From positions 4,611,401 to 4,675,400 of the forward strand of contig NC_079364.1 of NCBI RefSeq assembly GCF_021018895.1: 64,000 bases of DNA, in the 5' to 3' direction. Source of the DNA: Seriola aureovittata (lineage: Eukaryota > Chordata > Actinopteri > Carangiformes > Carangidae). Within the stretch, counting starts at the first letter, position 1. The number at the start of each line of letters is the position of its first letter. The notes beneath the pieces were generated by a model. It saw only the letters and a program-made list of their open reading frames with translations. It made no database searches and was not told where the DNA came from. This document shows, piece by piece, positions 37,205 through 46,404 of this stretch. Made by a program: the position numbers and the translations under genes.

Positions 37205-38270
37205 CAGCACATACAGTTTATATTGTCACATCATCCAGTCCTACTTTGAAATAATGGGCTTCCAACATCTACTTGGTGAATAAAAATGAAAAGCACCGTC
37301 TTCTACATCCACTAATGATTTTGCTTATTTCTGTTAATGCATGAAGTCACATTCCCACAGCTCCCAGGTGCAAACCTTCACTTCACTGTTTTCCCATCAA
37401 AGATCTTCCCGGAAGAGAGAAAATCTTCAAGCTTTCAGTGTTTGACAAGTTAATGACTAAACTGAAGAACAGGTCAAATGCCAAAAAGCTGCCATAATTA
37501 TGAGGGGCATTTTGTGCCCCTTCATTTTTTATTCACAGGCTTTCTGTGAACTTTAAGGGCATCATTTCCCCTGAGCCCCCCATTAATTTAAGACTGTGGC
37601 TGTCTGACGACTTGACACGTCCTTACAGATCATTTTTTAGAACCATCGTCGTCTCTGACCAACGGTAGAAACTGTCTTGTCGCATCCTGCTGATCCCTCC
37701 TGGTGACCCAGATGCTTCCTCTCTGATTTATGCTTTATGAGTTTTTGAACAAAGGTTTTTACATTGTTAGTGTATAAAACAAAGACGATACACAATCCTT
37801 CTGTCTGTTTCCTGACATATTTTGGAAAAAAGCTGTCATAACCGCAGACACGCCTGGTGTTTTATTATGCAAACTGTCAAGCTGTTACGTTTTCATTTCT
37901 TGTCTTTCTTTCTTTGTGACACGCAGAGAAAGAGCTGAGATTTTTTTTCCTGAATATTTCTGAACTCTCTTTGCCGACAACACTGGAGCATCAAACAGCA
38001 AAATAAGCTGATTATTTTCCATGTTACAAAGGAAATATTAACTCAAGGCTGTGCCATCTGTCTAAATGATTTTCTGCAGTTGTTCAGTGATGAATGTAAC
38101 TCTGCTGTATTAAACTCCTTAATAAACGCTTAATATCGCAGCATCAGCGGTACCTGTGTGACTGCTTCTTTTAGTGTAAATGAATATACATATTGAGCAT
38201 TAAAGCTTGTGCCACTCTGTCTGTTTGCACTGTTAACATCATGGCTTTTATTATTTAACATCCTCTGTGT
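37205..38270. other. Unique non-coding DNA
   Basis: No gene or repeat recognised in the 1 kb upstream of the gene-like locus. Confidence 0.5.
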
Positions 38271-38289
38271 AAGTGGCCACCAGAGCCGG

Positions 38290-38520
38290 ATGCCGCCTAT
38301 TGTTTACATTCCGGGGTTTGGCGCACCTCCTGGGGTGAAAGGAGGAAGGTGAATGCTGACGTCAGCTGACGTCAGACGCCACTTTTGCTGCACGATGGGA
38401 TGTTGCTGGACATTGGTTGCCGATCGGGGGAATTAGAGTGGAGATTTGTGCTGTTATCCGAGGACGGATGCCTGTTGCCGGCTGATGGGGCAAATTTTGC
38501 ACCCTTGGTAGGCGAAGAGA
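38290..38520 (+). promoter_or_regulatory. Candidate promoter with paired CREs and local CpG enrichment
   Basis: Two perfect palindromic cAMP-response elements TGACGTCA sit at 38357-38364 and 38368-38375, and an inverted CCAAT box (ATTGG) lies at about 38411-38415. By eye there are about a dozen CpGs within 38290-38520 against a CpG-poor background. Immediately downstream the plus strand becomes strongly G- and T-rich, the skew expected just after a transcription start. CREB/ATF factors bind TGACGTCA (established). That this is a promoter is an inference. No TATA box was seen. Confidence 0.4.
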
Positions 38521-38780
38521 GGTGTGTTATTGATGTTCATTTTGTATTGTTTGATTTATTTAAAGTTGAGTTTCGTATTGTTATGGTGTGTGGGTTTATG
38601 AAACTTGTAGGTTTATGTAAATGTTGAGTATTATTGTGGCCGGTGCAATGATGAATGTGTGTTTTTAAGATAGAGAAGTGTTCGCCGGTTGACGTTGTGT
38701 TTGGCGTGAATTTTAAATGCTTATGTGTATTTTGATATGCGATGAATTATGTTCTTTTTCTTCTTGCTGCTGTTTTTTAG
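38511..38780 (+). other. G/T-skewed intron-like segment
   Basis: From about 38511 to 38750 the plus strand has many more G than C and many more T than A, unlike the flanks. It ends in a pyrimidine tract and TTTTTTAG (38773-38780), with no AG for about 100 nt before it. A donor could be TTG|GTAGGC near 38510 or GAGAG|GTGTGT near 38521. This is the composition of a first intron near a transcription start. Confidence 0.35.
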
Positions 38781-38929
38781 TTTCACGGTACTGCAGGATA
38801 ATAAAATACGTGCCTGTCGAACTCAACGCTGCAATTATTGATGCCAAGGGCTGCTACACTCTGTATTTCAAGACTCCAAAGCTGGAAGTCAAGCTCTGCA
38901 AAGACACACGTAAATGTCTGTGGACCTAG
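38781..38929 (+). CDS. Candidate exon of an unidentified small gene
   Basis: The acceptor is very good: pyrimidine tract, TTTTTTAG and a long AG-free zone. The frame that stays open encodes a stretch starting SRYCRIIKYVPVEL and including GCYTLYFKTPKLEVKLC, ending with a stop at 38927-38929. Alternatively the exon ends at C|GTAAATG (38910), giving 129 nt with symmetric phase 1-1, typical of exons for secreted or extracellular modules. Four cysteines are spaced C-x19-C-x14-C-x5-C. The last spacing faintly recalls chemokines, but adjacent N-terminal cysteines and a signal peptide are missing and I do not recognise the protein. Which upstream exon it joins is unresolved: of the frames in 38354-38520, phase-matched joins exist only with mediocre donors. 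It could be a decayed gene or chance. Confidence 0.3.
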
Positions 38930-38934
38930 AGAAC

Positions 38935-40950
38935 TGGCAACCGCAGGTCGGAGACCAACAAGTCTCAAAGCAGACAACAAAAGACATGATGCTGTTATAC
39001 CCACATCAAGCAGAACAGAAGCAGCTAAATCAATGTCTCTAAATGTTCACAAATCCATCTCCAGTCGCCTCAAACATGGAGTCCAGTTCCACTCTGAGTC
39101 TTACTTTCTTTTATACAATACAACAGCATTAAAAAAAAACACATTAGCTGGTGAGGTTTGGCAACACAGCAGGGCAAGGCTTTTGAAGGTAAAAATACTT
39201 TTTTCTTTTTAAATATATTCAGCGAACACTGAGGCAGATTCTTCTTTGATATCTGGCAACAAGAGCTACCCATCAACAAATGAAGATGGTCTAAAATATC
39301 TTGTTGCTTATTGATCTTAGATTTGGTTTTCTGGTCTATTTTTGTTATTCTCACAGATCTAATCAGGTCAGTTTTTTTTATAGCAGTCACAGTGATGTTC
39401 AGGTGATCTAAAACACAAAGTTTTTGTTTCAGTCTCTCTGAACTGAAAAAAAAAGAGGGCTCGTTTCTATAGCCACCCTTCTGCATTACACTAAAATCAC
39501 AGGCGGATGATATTTATATAGAGCAGTACATAGTGTATCCAGACTTTTCCTTCAATGGATGTAATTAAAATAAATCATACACTGGGACATACTGTAAAAT
39601 AATGATTTATTTAGTCATTTCTTTGACAGTCTGCATAGTTTGCACGGTTTCTGAGACACAATAAAATTAATTATCCCTGCGTGTGTCTGTGTCTCTGGTT
39701 GTACGTGCATATGCATGTGTGTGTATGCTGCATGTGTGTGCTGTTTCTCACCATACATACTAATTACTTTCAATTAAACTGCAGTCTATCGCTAGTCAGA
39801 TCTTATTGGTTTCCAATTACTTCAGCACCTCCTCTGAACTATGGCATGGCAAGCATGTATTTCCATGCTGACTCGCCCTGTGTGTGTTCAAGCAAACTGT
39901 GGAAATGACTGTTAATTGATTGGTTCAACATCTGTAGGCAAGAAGGCAACTGAAGAAAAAGCGTCATTTTTAATAAATATTGAGGATCTGTAGCTGTTGC
40001 TGTCCGACTCTGCTTATCAAACCCAAACCAAATCCATTAAGGTTTAGCTTCCAACGCTGGTTAAGAAATAAAAACTATAAGTAACTTAAACAATAAGCTC
40101 AAAGACTGACACTAAAGTTTTCTGCATTGATGCTGGAATAAAAAAGCGAGTAGAGATCAATTATTTGCTAAGAACCGTTGTTGCTAAAGTTCCACGAGAA
40201 GCCTGAGAAAGGAGATGTAAAACTACACTGAGATGGTTTTTGGTTCTTAAAACAACAAATATGTCTTCTTATGGATCAACACTTGGGAACCTTTAAGGAA
40301 GAACAGTACAAGAAAACGCAATGAAAATGCCGCCATGGCTGAGAAGGATAGATGAGCCTCAGCGCCTCTGTGTTCCCAGAGATACATCACTACCCACTGG
40401 GCAACACAACATTACAGGCATTGAAGTATTTCCTCTGTTACTGGCTGTGAATGTGTAAACAGCTTTTCAGCTCACTCACATTAACAGTAAAAAGCCTAAG
40501 CTGATGCTGCGATCTGCTTTCCCACCTCTGTTCCTGCAGAGGTTTTCCCACCTCTGTTCATCCTAATTTCACGCTTTCATAAAGAGGCATGCTGTGACAT
40601 GCAAACGCAGCCTAACACACCGCTTCAGATCACTGTGTGTTATAAACACCACACGCGAGCTGCGATTAGCCATTATGCTACTTCCTAAGGCAAAAAAAAA
40701 CAACAAACATGAAATCATAATAATGTTTAACTCAGACACCTTGCAGCTGTGAAAGTTACAAGAGAGTTGAGAGTGTGTTGGTCTTATTTCTGGATTACTA
40801 TTTGGTCCTGAATACATTTCTATCTATTTTCAAAGCAATGCTTTGTATTCTATTATAGGGAAAACATTCAATTTACAAAAAATTTGTATCACAAAACCCC
40901 TCAAACACAGGCCTCTCAAGAAAATACACACAGAAGACAAAGCACAGTTT
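38935..40950. other. Unique non-coding DNA
   Basis: No clear exon. AATAAA signals occur (for example near 39567), which could serve as a poly(A) site for the candidate gene at 38.3-38.9 kb, but nothing ties them together. A 16-bp direct repeat, TTTCCCACCTCTGTTC, occurs at 40518 and 40544. Confidence 0.45.
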
Positions 40951-40955
40951 CACCA

Positions 40956-40979
40956 TACACACACACACACACACACACA
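40956..40979. repeat. (CA)n microsatellite, short
   Basis: About 12 CA units. Confidence 0.95.
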
Positions 40980-40984
40980 ATGCA

Positions 40985-41780
40985 AGCCTCAGTTACCATA
41001 GAGACAGGGCACTCTGGACATATTGAGGATTTATTAAAAAAGCCTCCCTGGCAGTATTATTCCCTCTGCACCCTGAGAGCAGAGACACAAACTGTCACCA
41101 CACTGCAGGAGCAGGAGACACAGCACAGCACAACGTCTAACAACTGTTAGCAGATATAATAATCAGCATCCTACTCGCCTGCCCTCTCTGGCTCCACACT
41201 TGTCATGGCACTAATGATCAACTTTAAGCAACCCCCGCTAAGCGTCTATGGCAGTGACATCATTAAGGGGGGTTACAGAGGCTGCCAGTGAAGCCATATG
41301 GAAGTAGCCACAGCCACAGTGTCAGGGAGTTTCCTCTCTGTGAGGGTTTCTGGAGGAGAGTCTGAGATATAGTGGCAGACGAGTGTTGGTCCTGTAATTG
41401 GACAGTACACTGGGTAAACACCAGACCTCATCTACTGTACACAGCTGTTACAGGGCTGCTGCAGCCGACAGGCGCTGTGAGGAGCCTGCCAGGCGGTGAC
41501 ACTTGGCTACTTTTAAGGAAAAGTCTGGGGTTTTTCTTTCTCCCCCATCCAAGTCTGAGTCTCATCGTTTTTCTGGCCATCATTCCTGTCAGATTATTGT
41601 ACATGTCTCATTCTCTTCACTGCACAGACATGGGCGAAAAGCGTGTCCGACGGCATCACTGTCACATACTGAGAAGATACAATCTACTTAGTTTTGAGAG
41701 CTTTTTTTCATCTTTGTTTTTCAATTTCAAATTAGTTCATTAATGTATCAGTAGTTTGGCCCCGGAGTCTCCAGAGAAAC
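40985..41780. other. Unique non-coding DNA
   Basis: Nothing recognised. The 123-codon frame at 41372-41743 has no domain and no splice context. Confidence 0.45.
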
Positions 41781-41782
41781 TG

Positions 41783-42343
41783 GGAGCATGATTAATGGCA
41801 ACTGCAAAATACCACATTGTAGATCTAAATTTAGACATTCAGCTTTCTCCATAAAGGGCTGTCCACTGTGGAACACATTACCAACTGAAATCGAATTAAC
41901 TCCAGATATAAATTCCTTTACAACAAAGGATAAGTGCTGCTAAAAGCAAAACACAGCTGTACCCATCTCTAGCTAATTGTTAATCGTATTTGTTAGACTA
42001 TTTTTTCTGCTTGTTGTACAGTTGCTGTCTCTGTTTACACTGAACATCTGTATATTTTTAGCTAAGTGTATGATATTATCAGTTGCATTGTTTTGTTTTG
42101 TGTTGTCGTTTCTCCTTAGATCATCACAATCAATGCATTTCAATAGTATTTCACTCTACTTTCATATCTGTAGTGTATTGCAGTTTTATGATAATTGACT
42201 GTTTTAATTACACTGTACTTGTAAAAGAGTTGGAAAATTAGCAATAGCTATAAACTCTCTGTGCAACAAATCAGTTTCATGCTTTGTATTGTAACTGTTA
42301 AATTGTTTTGTCCCTAATGAAAAAAGTAAAAAAAAAAAAAAAT
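41783..42343 (+). pseudogene. LINE fragment: C-terminal end of ORF2 plus 3' UTR and poly(A)
   Basis: A plus-strand frame (about 41790-41943) reads KIPHCRSKFRHSAFSIKG, then LWNTLPTEIEL and SFTTKDK before a stop. The order (R.C/T.FG.. ..FS..G..LWN.LP.EI....S...FK..L) is the well-known C-terminal signature of L2/CR1-like non-LTR retrotransposons in fish. It is followed by about 380 bp of T-rich 3' UTR-like DNA and an A-rich tail ending near 42343. This is a 5'-truncated dead copy; no target duplication was identified. Confidence 0.6.
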
Positions 42344-42344
42344 G

Positions 42345-42945
42345 TCCGCAGGTCTCAGTTTTCAATTCAGCTTTGCAATAAAATCCATGTATGAGGCATC
42401 AAAGACGAACGTTCAGAAAGGTCTATTCAGGATCTAGTGGCGATTTTATGTAATTACAGTCGCCCAAAATGACTAAATTTATTGTGGTTTTTCTATAAAT
42501 AAAAAAAAAAAACAGTTATGAGAAATGCTGGTTTGTTGAGTTTGAGACTTGATTTGACTTTGACTCGTAAAAATTAGTTCATAAATTCATAAATTTTATG
42601 TAGAAAAACTGTGTTGCATTCTTCTTATTAAACATTTTCTGTAAAAAACTGCAGAAATTGGTTGAATTTGTGAAAAAAATTCTGTGTTCAGAGACCAAGA
42701 GAGAAGGAATTCAGGCACAAGAGACACGAGGAGAAAGAAAGATAAAAGCAGAGGTGATGGATGATGGGTGGATGGTGGGAGCAGCAGTGTCAAGACTCCT
42801 CATTCCAGGAAGTGAAATCAGTTTCCCTCTTGGTTTCCCTGAGGCTGTTCCACATGAGAGCTCCAGCTCCCTGTCGCCTGCACCCACAAAAGCAGAGGAC
42901 AGCCACAGTCGGCAAGCCCGTGACATTTGACAACGATAGTGTGGG
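42345..42945. other. Unique non-coding DNA
   Basis: AT-rich, with an A-run near 42500. No exon recognised. Confidence 0.45.
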
Positions 42946-42953
42946 AGAGAGAG

Positions 42954-43119
42954 TATATAAAGACAGGAGGACACGTTCGGCCGTTATTTCATCTACACAG
43001 TACAAAGAACATCTCCCTCCCAGCAAGGGAAGATGTTGAGGTTACGCCGGGAAGCAGGAGGAAGGCTGAATGTCAGGGAGAGCGCGGCACGCGGAAAGAA
43101 ATGGGAAGTGGAAACAGGG
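42954..43119 (+). other. Candidate TATA promoter with first coding exon
   Basis: TATATAA at 42954-42960 is followed by ATG at 43033, with A at -3 and no earlier ATG downstream of the expected start near 42985. The frame stays open for exactly 29 codons to a donor-like CAGGG|GTAAGATA at 43120, and the reading frame would stop within the intron. The peptide (MLRLRREAGGRLNVRE..., Arg-rich) is not recognised. Each part is common by chance; only the ordered combination is suggestive. Confidence 0.2.
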
Positions 43120-43124
43120 GTAAG

Positions 43125-44080
43125 ATAAAAGACTGTCATTCCCCGTTTTTCTGAAAAGATCAAATATGACTTATAGAGGACATGAGAGCGGTGATGAAAC
43201 AGGGCTAGGAAAAGAAATCTGAGGACACACAGAGACGAGGGAAAGCAGCAAGAATGAATGTGACTGCCGGTAACCATTTGTAAAGTCTTCAACTCACCTG
43301 AGAATTTCCATGTGACCCCCAATTCTCACTTTATCAGCCCCCCCCCCCAACCCCGTCTATCCTCAGATACACTCATCGTGTTGCACACTTTCACCTTTGA
43401 AGTTTGCCTTGCATGCTGAATCTCTTTATAAGCATTGCCAGGGGTCCCAGTCATGCAGCCAGAACGTGGAGAATGGGACAGGGAAGAAGCGCCCAGGAAG
43501 GGGACTGATTTATATTCAAGATCACACAGACGCTGCACCTCAAGCTAAGCTCCAATTGAAGAGAAATCCCCCAAAAAACCAATCAGAGGGACTGGCAGAG
43601 GGGAAAAACAGCACAGCCTGCTGATTTTTTGACAACATGGGACATCGGCGACACATGCGCACTCATGTCGGCATATGTAGAGACGTAAAATGAAACACAA
43701 ACACATACCCTACAGCCTCAGTGTGGGTGGATGTGTGGGTATGGGGCACAGGGGAGAGATCATACCCCTTCCAGGCACAGGTAGCTCTCTAATAAAATTA
43801 GCTTTGGTGTTCAATCAGCTTTCTCTGCAGAAACGAGAACACAGAAGTCCCTCATTCCCCCGACTACTGTGAAGCCAGAAATGTGGAAAAGGGTCCGGTT
43901 ACATTCAGAGGCTGAGTGTGAACAGCAGGGGCGCTGAGGAACATCAGCAGAGGAGCTGACTGACTTCATGTGGTTCCTGCAGACACAGTAGAAACGATAG
44001 GAGATGGACAAATGCAACAACGTTTTGCCAGAAGACATTATTCTCCACTTTGTAGTTGTGTCAGTGAGTCTGTCAGACGC
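43125..44080. other. Unique non-coding DNA with an 11-C run (43338-43348)
   Basis: No gene recognised. Frames on both strands are short. Confidence 0.45.
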
Positions 44081-44084
44081 TTGA

Positions 44085-44185
44085 GTCAAATCGATCAATT
44101 TGTCCATAAATACAAAATGAATCAACAACTATTTTCACAGATTCATCATTTGAGTCTTTTTTTCCCAAGCAAAAATCCAAAACAG
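44085..44185 (-). mobile_element. Fragment of the hAT-like MITE family (reverse orientation)
   Basis: TCAACAACTATTTTCACAGA followed by TTTGAGTCTTTTTTTCCCAA matches the reverse strand of the family's distal half (CAAACCGATTAATCG... AGTTG). Related to the copies at 20187, 52401, 56195 and 60779. Confidence 0.4.
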
Positions 44186-44469
44186 ACCCTGAATCCTGCT
44201 TCGCCAATGTGGGGATTGGATGCTTTTCTCTGTCACATACAGTATCGCAGCGTCTCGGCCTGAGGAAACAAACAATCTGAGCACATGAGCTTGGCCTCTG
44301 GGAAATGTAAACACCATTTTTGACATTTCATAGAGAAAACAGTTCATCTATAATGAAAAACAATCATGAGTATCAGCCCTGGTTTTAAACCAAAGCAGCT
44401 CTGTTAGATTTTCTCACCGTCGGTCCATTTCTTCACTAAACTCAACACTAAAAACGACAACATTATGCA

Positions 44470-44562
44470 GGAGGAATTTAATCTGGTGTAAAATAGCCAA
44501 TGCCATTGAGATTACATACATGAATTTCCCCTAGGGGATAAATAAAGTATCTATCTATCTAT
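44470..44562 (+). mobile_element. LINE-type 3' tail with (CTAT)n end
   Basis: GAATTTCCCCTAGGGGATAA forms a small hairpin (TTTCCCC/GGGGATAA), followed by ATAAAGTATC and CTATCTATCTATT. This hairpin + AATAAAG + (CTAT)n tail is, from memory, a hallmark of fish L2-like LINEs and the SINEs that share their tail. Only the tail is recognisable here. Confidence 0.65.
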
Positions 44563-44564
44563 TA

Positions 44565-45780
44565 ACAAAGTCCTCAGTTTCACAAATCACATCTGTTCCT
44601 ACGGTTTATCGATGGCACAGCGCACTCCACAGTGTTCAGACCATGAGACCGGTGGGATTCTTTCCATCATTTTTAAATCAAATAAATCAACTTCCCTGTC
44701 AACCTGATGAGTAGCCATATATGACTGTGGAAAACCTTATCTAAAATCATCATGAAAGACAGTGTGGCTGCAGAGTATATCCCAGATCTGAGCATGTCTG
44801 TCAAGATATTATTAAATGCGTTTCCCCATCACTTCATATCTGTTTATTCCTCTCTTTTTCTTCCGTTTGAGTTTACTTGAAATGAAATGTTCCTTATAAA
44901 TAAAACTGCCTTGCCTCTTTGCCTCTGCCCTCTCTCTGCCTCCCTGACTCTCTCCTTATTGACTGTGACAGTGCAGTGAAGGCATCAGCGTCACATTAAA
45001 AGGTAGCGAGGTGGGGAGATCAAGGTGATCTCCCTCTACCTTCCTTTCCTCTTCATCTTCTCTGAATTATGCATTTATTCAATTTCCTCTTCCTCAGTCT
45101 CTTATTTCCTTTCCTCTTTTTATTCCCCCCTGTTCATCAGTGTTCGCTCTCAGCCATGGGGGAGAAATCAGCTCGTTACAACGCCCAGATGATGTCCAGA
45201 CACGGCCATTAAGATCGTACACAAAAGAATAAGCTTTCTCTTTCTCCCTCCGACTGTCTGAGTCCCTCTGCGCTGCTCGAAAAGACAAGGAAAGACAAAG
45301 CCTTCAAAGACTGTCCATCCCTTTAGCTTCTCACTTGCTCTTTTCACATGACAGTGACCCTCCCACCCCTGGGATTTCCTCTTTTCCCACGGGTCATAGT
45401 GCTTCCCTGGGACACATAATTAAGTCTGTGTGGGGTACAAGGAGCACATCCAGTGGAGCAATGCCACTCAGTGTGTTAGTGTCACACTGGAAAGAATACA
45501 AGTCAAAAAAACACATGCACATACAGTACGCCCCCGTTTTCATGAATCCAAAAGACTGCCCAAATTAGCTCCTGTTAAATAAGACCGAGGTGGCCAGATT
45601 CTTAAATCCCATCAAAAAAAAACAGAAGCTGTCAGTTATACTCAGGGAATAAAAGCTTCCCTGAAGTGAAACGAATCCCTTTTGAGCTCATACAGTAGCT
45701 TCAAAACCCACACAGTGGCCACTGAAGTGACGAAAAGAAACAGCGCTCAGATTAGGAAAAAAAATGCAAACTACTACTTA
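44565..45780. other. Unique non-coding DNA
   Basis: No gene or repeat recognised. TC-rich near 44850-45120. Confidence 0.45.
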
Positions 45781-45781
45781 C

Positions 45782-45805
45782 CAAACTCTGCTTCAGTCTT
45801 TGTGT
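45782..45805 (-). CDS. Candidate 24-nt microexon
   Basis: On the minus strand a pyrimidine-rich stretch with CATTTACAG (acceptor AG at 45806-45807) precedes 24 nt, then TTTG|GTAAGTAG (donor GT at 45780-45781). The acceptor has no competing AG for about 41 nt upstream. Length is a multiple of three. Two frames are open: TQRLKQSL (phase 0) or T-K-T-E-A-E-F flanked by split codons (phase 1). Frame-preserving 3-27 nt exons are an established feature of vertebrate neuronal genes. Host gene unknown. It would agree in strand with the recursive-splice-like site at 5.5 kb. Confidence 0.25.
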
Positions 45806-45857
45806 CTGTAAATGTGATGAATCAAGTAAGAAGATCAGAGTTGTGAACCCTGCAGCA

Positions 45858-45870
45858 CCCCCCCCCCCCC
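45858..45870. repeat. Poly-C tract (13 C)
   Basis: Thirteen consecutive C followed by GGTC. Confidence 0.93.
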
Positions 45871-46134
45871 GGTCTAATCACTGTTTAGATTCAAAACAAC
45901 AAGCCAATCAAGATAAACTGTCAACCTGTGGCGTGACAGGGGGTTTAATATTAACAAGGACGATGACATCATGCAATAAAAACCAACACTATAACGGCGG
46001 GAGAAGGGAAAGTGAAATGAAATAACCTGCCAGGACACGCCGAGCTTTGCCCTCTCTTTTACACTTTACACACATGACTCATGTTACGTCCTCCATGTAC
46101 TTTGATGACATAACTATCAATGAAAAACAGTTGT

Positions 46135-46390
46135 AAATGCAGTTGTAAATCCAGTACACACCACTCCACATCTGCATTCACTACACTGGCTCTCTGTTAC
46201 AGCTTGTGTCCGGCTCAGGACTCTGATGCTGGCGACCCTCTGGACAGCTGCTGGTACTCACAGGACCGTCTGCTCACTCACTGTCCGCTCGCAGAGATAC
46301 AACAAACTCTCCACCGAAGTCAGGAAAACAAACATTTTCCATCTCATTTCTTAAAAGATTAAAAGTAGCTTTGGACTAAATTGCCTAAAA
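46135..46390 (+). pseudogene. LINE ORF2 fragment (decayed)
   Basis: A plus-strand frame reads TPHLHSLHWLSVTACVRLRT followed by a Leu/Thr-rich stretch, then RYNKLSTEVRKTN before a stop near 46351. LHWLPV..RI.FK is a conserved phrase near the C-terminus of fish L2/Rex-type reverse transcriptases. Here it appears as LHWLSVTACVRLR, and the later LWNSLP block is deleted. Dead fragment, same strand as the LINE piece at 41783. Confidence 0.5.
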
Positions 46391-46404
46391 AGCATCAAAT
46401 TAAT

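Noticed and set aside
38781..38929. Calling the candidate exon a chemokine
   Set aside because: Only the spacing of two cysteines is reminiscent; the adjacent N-terminal cysteine pair and a signal peptide are not present, so no function was assigned.
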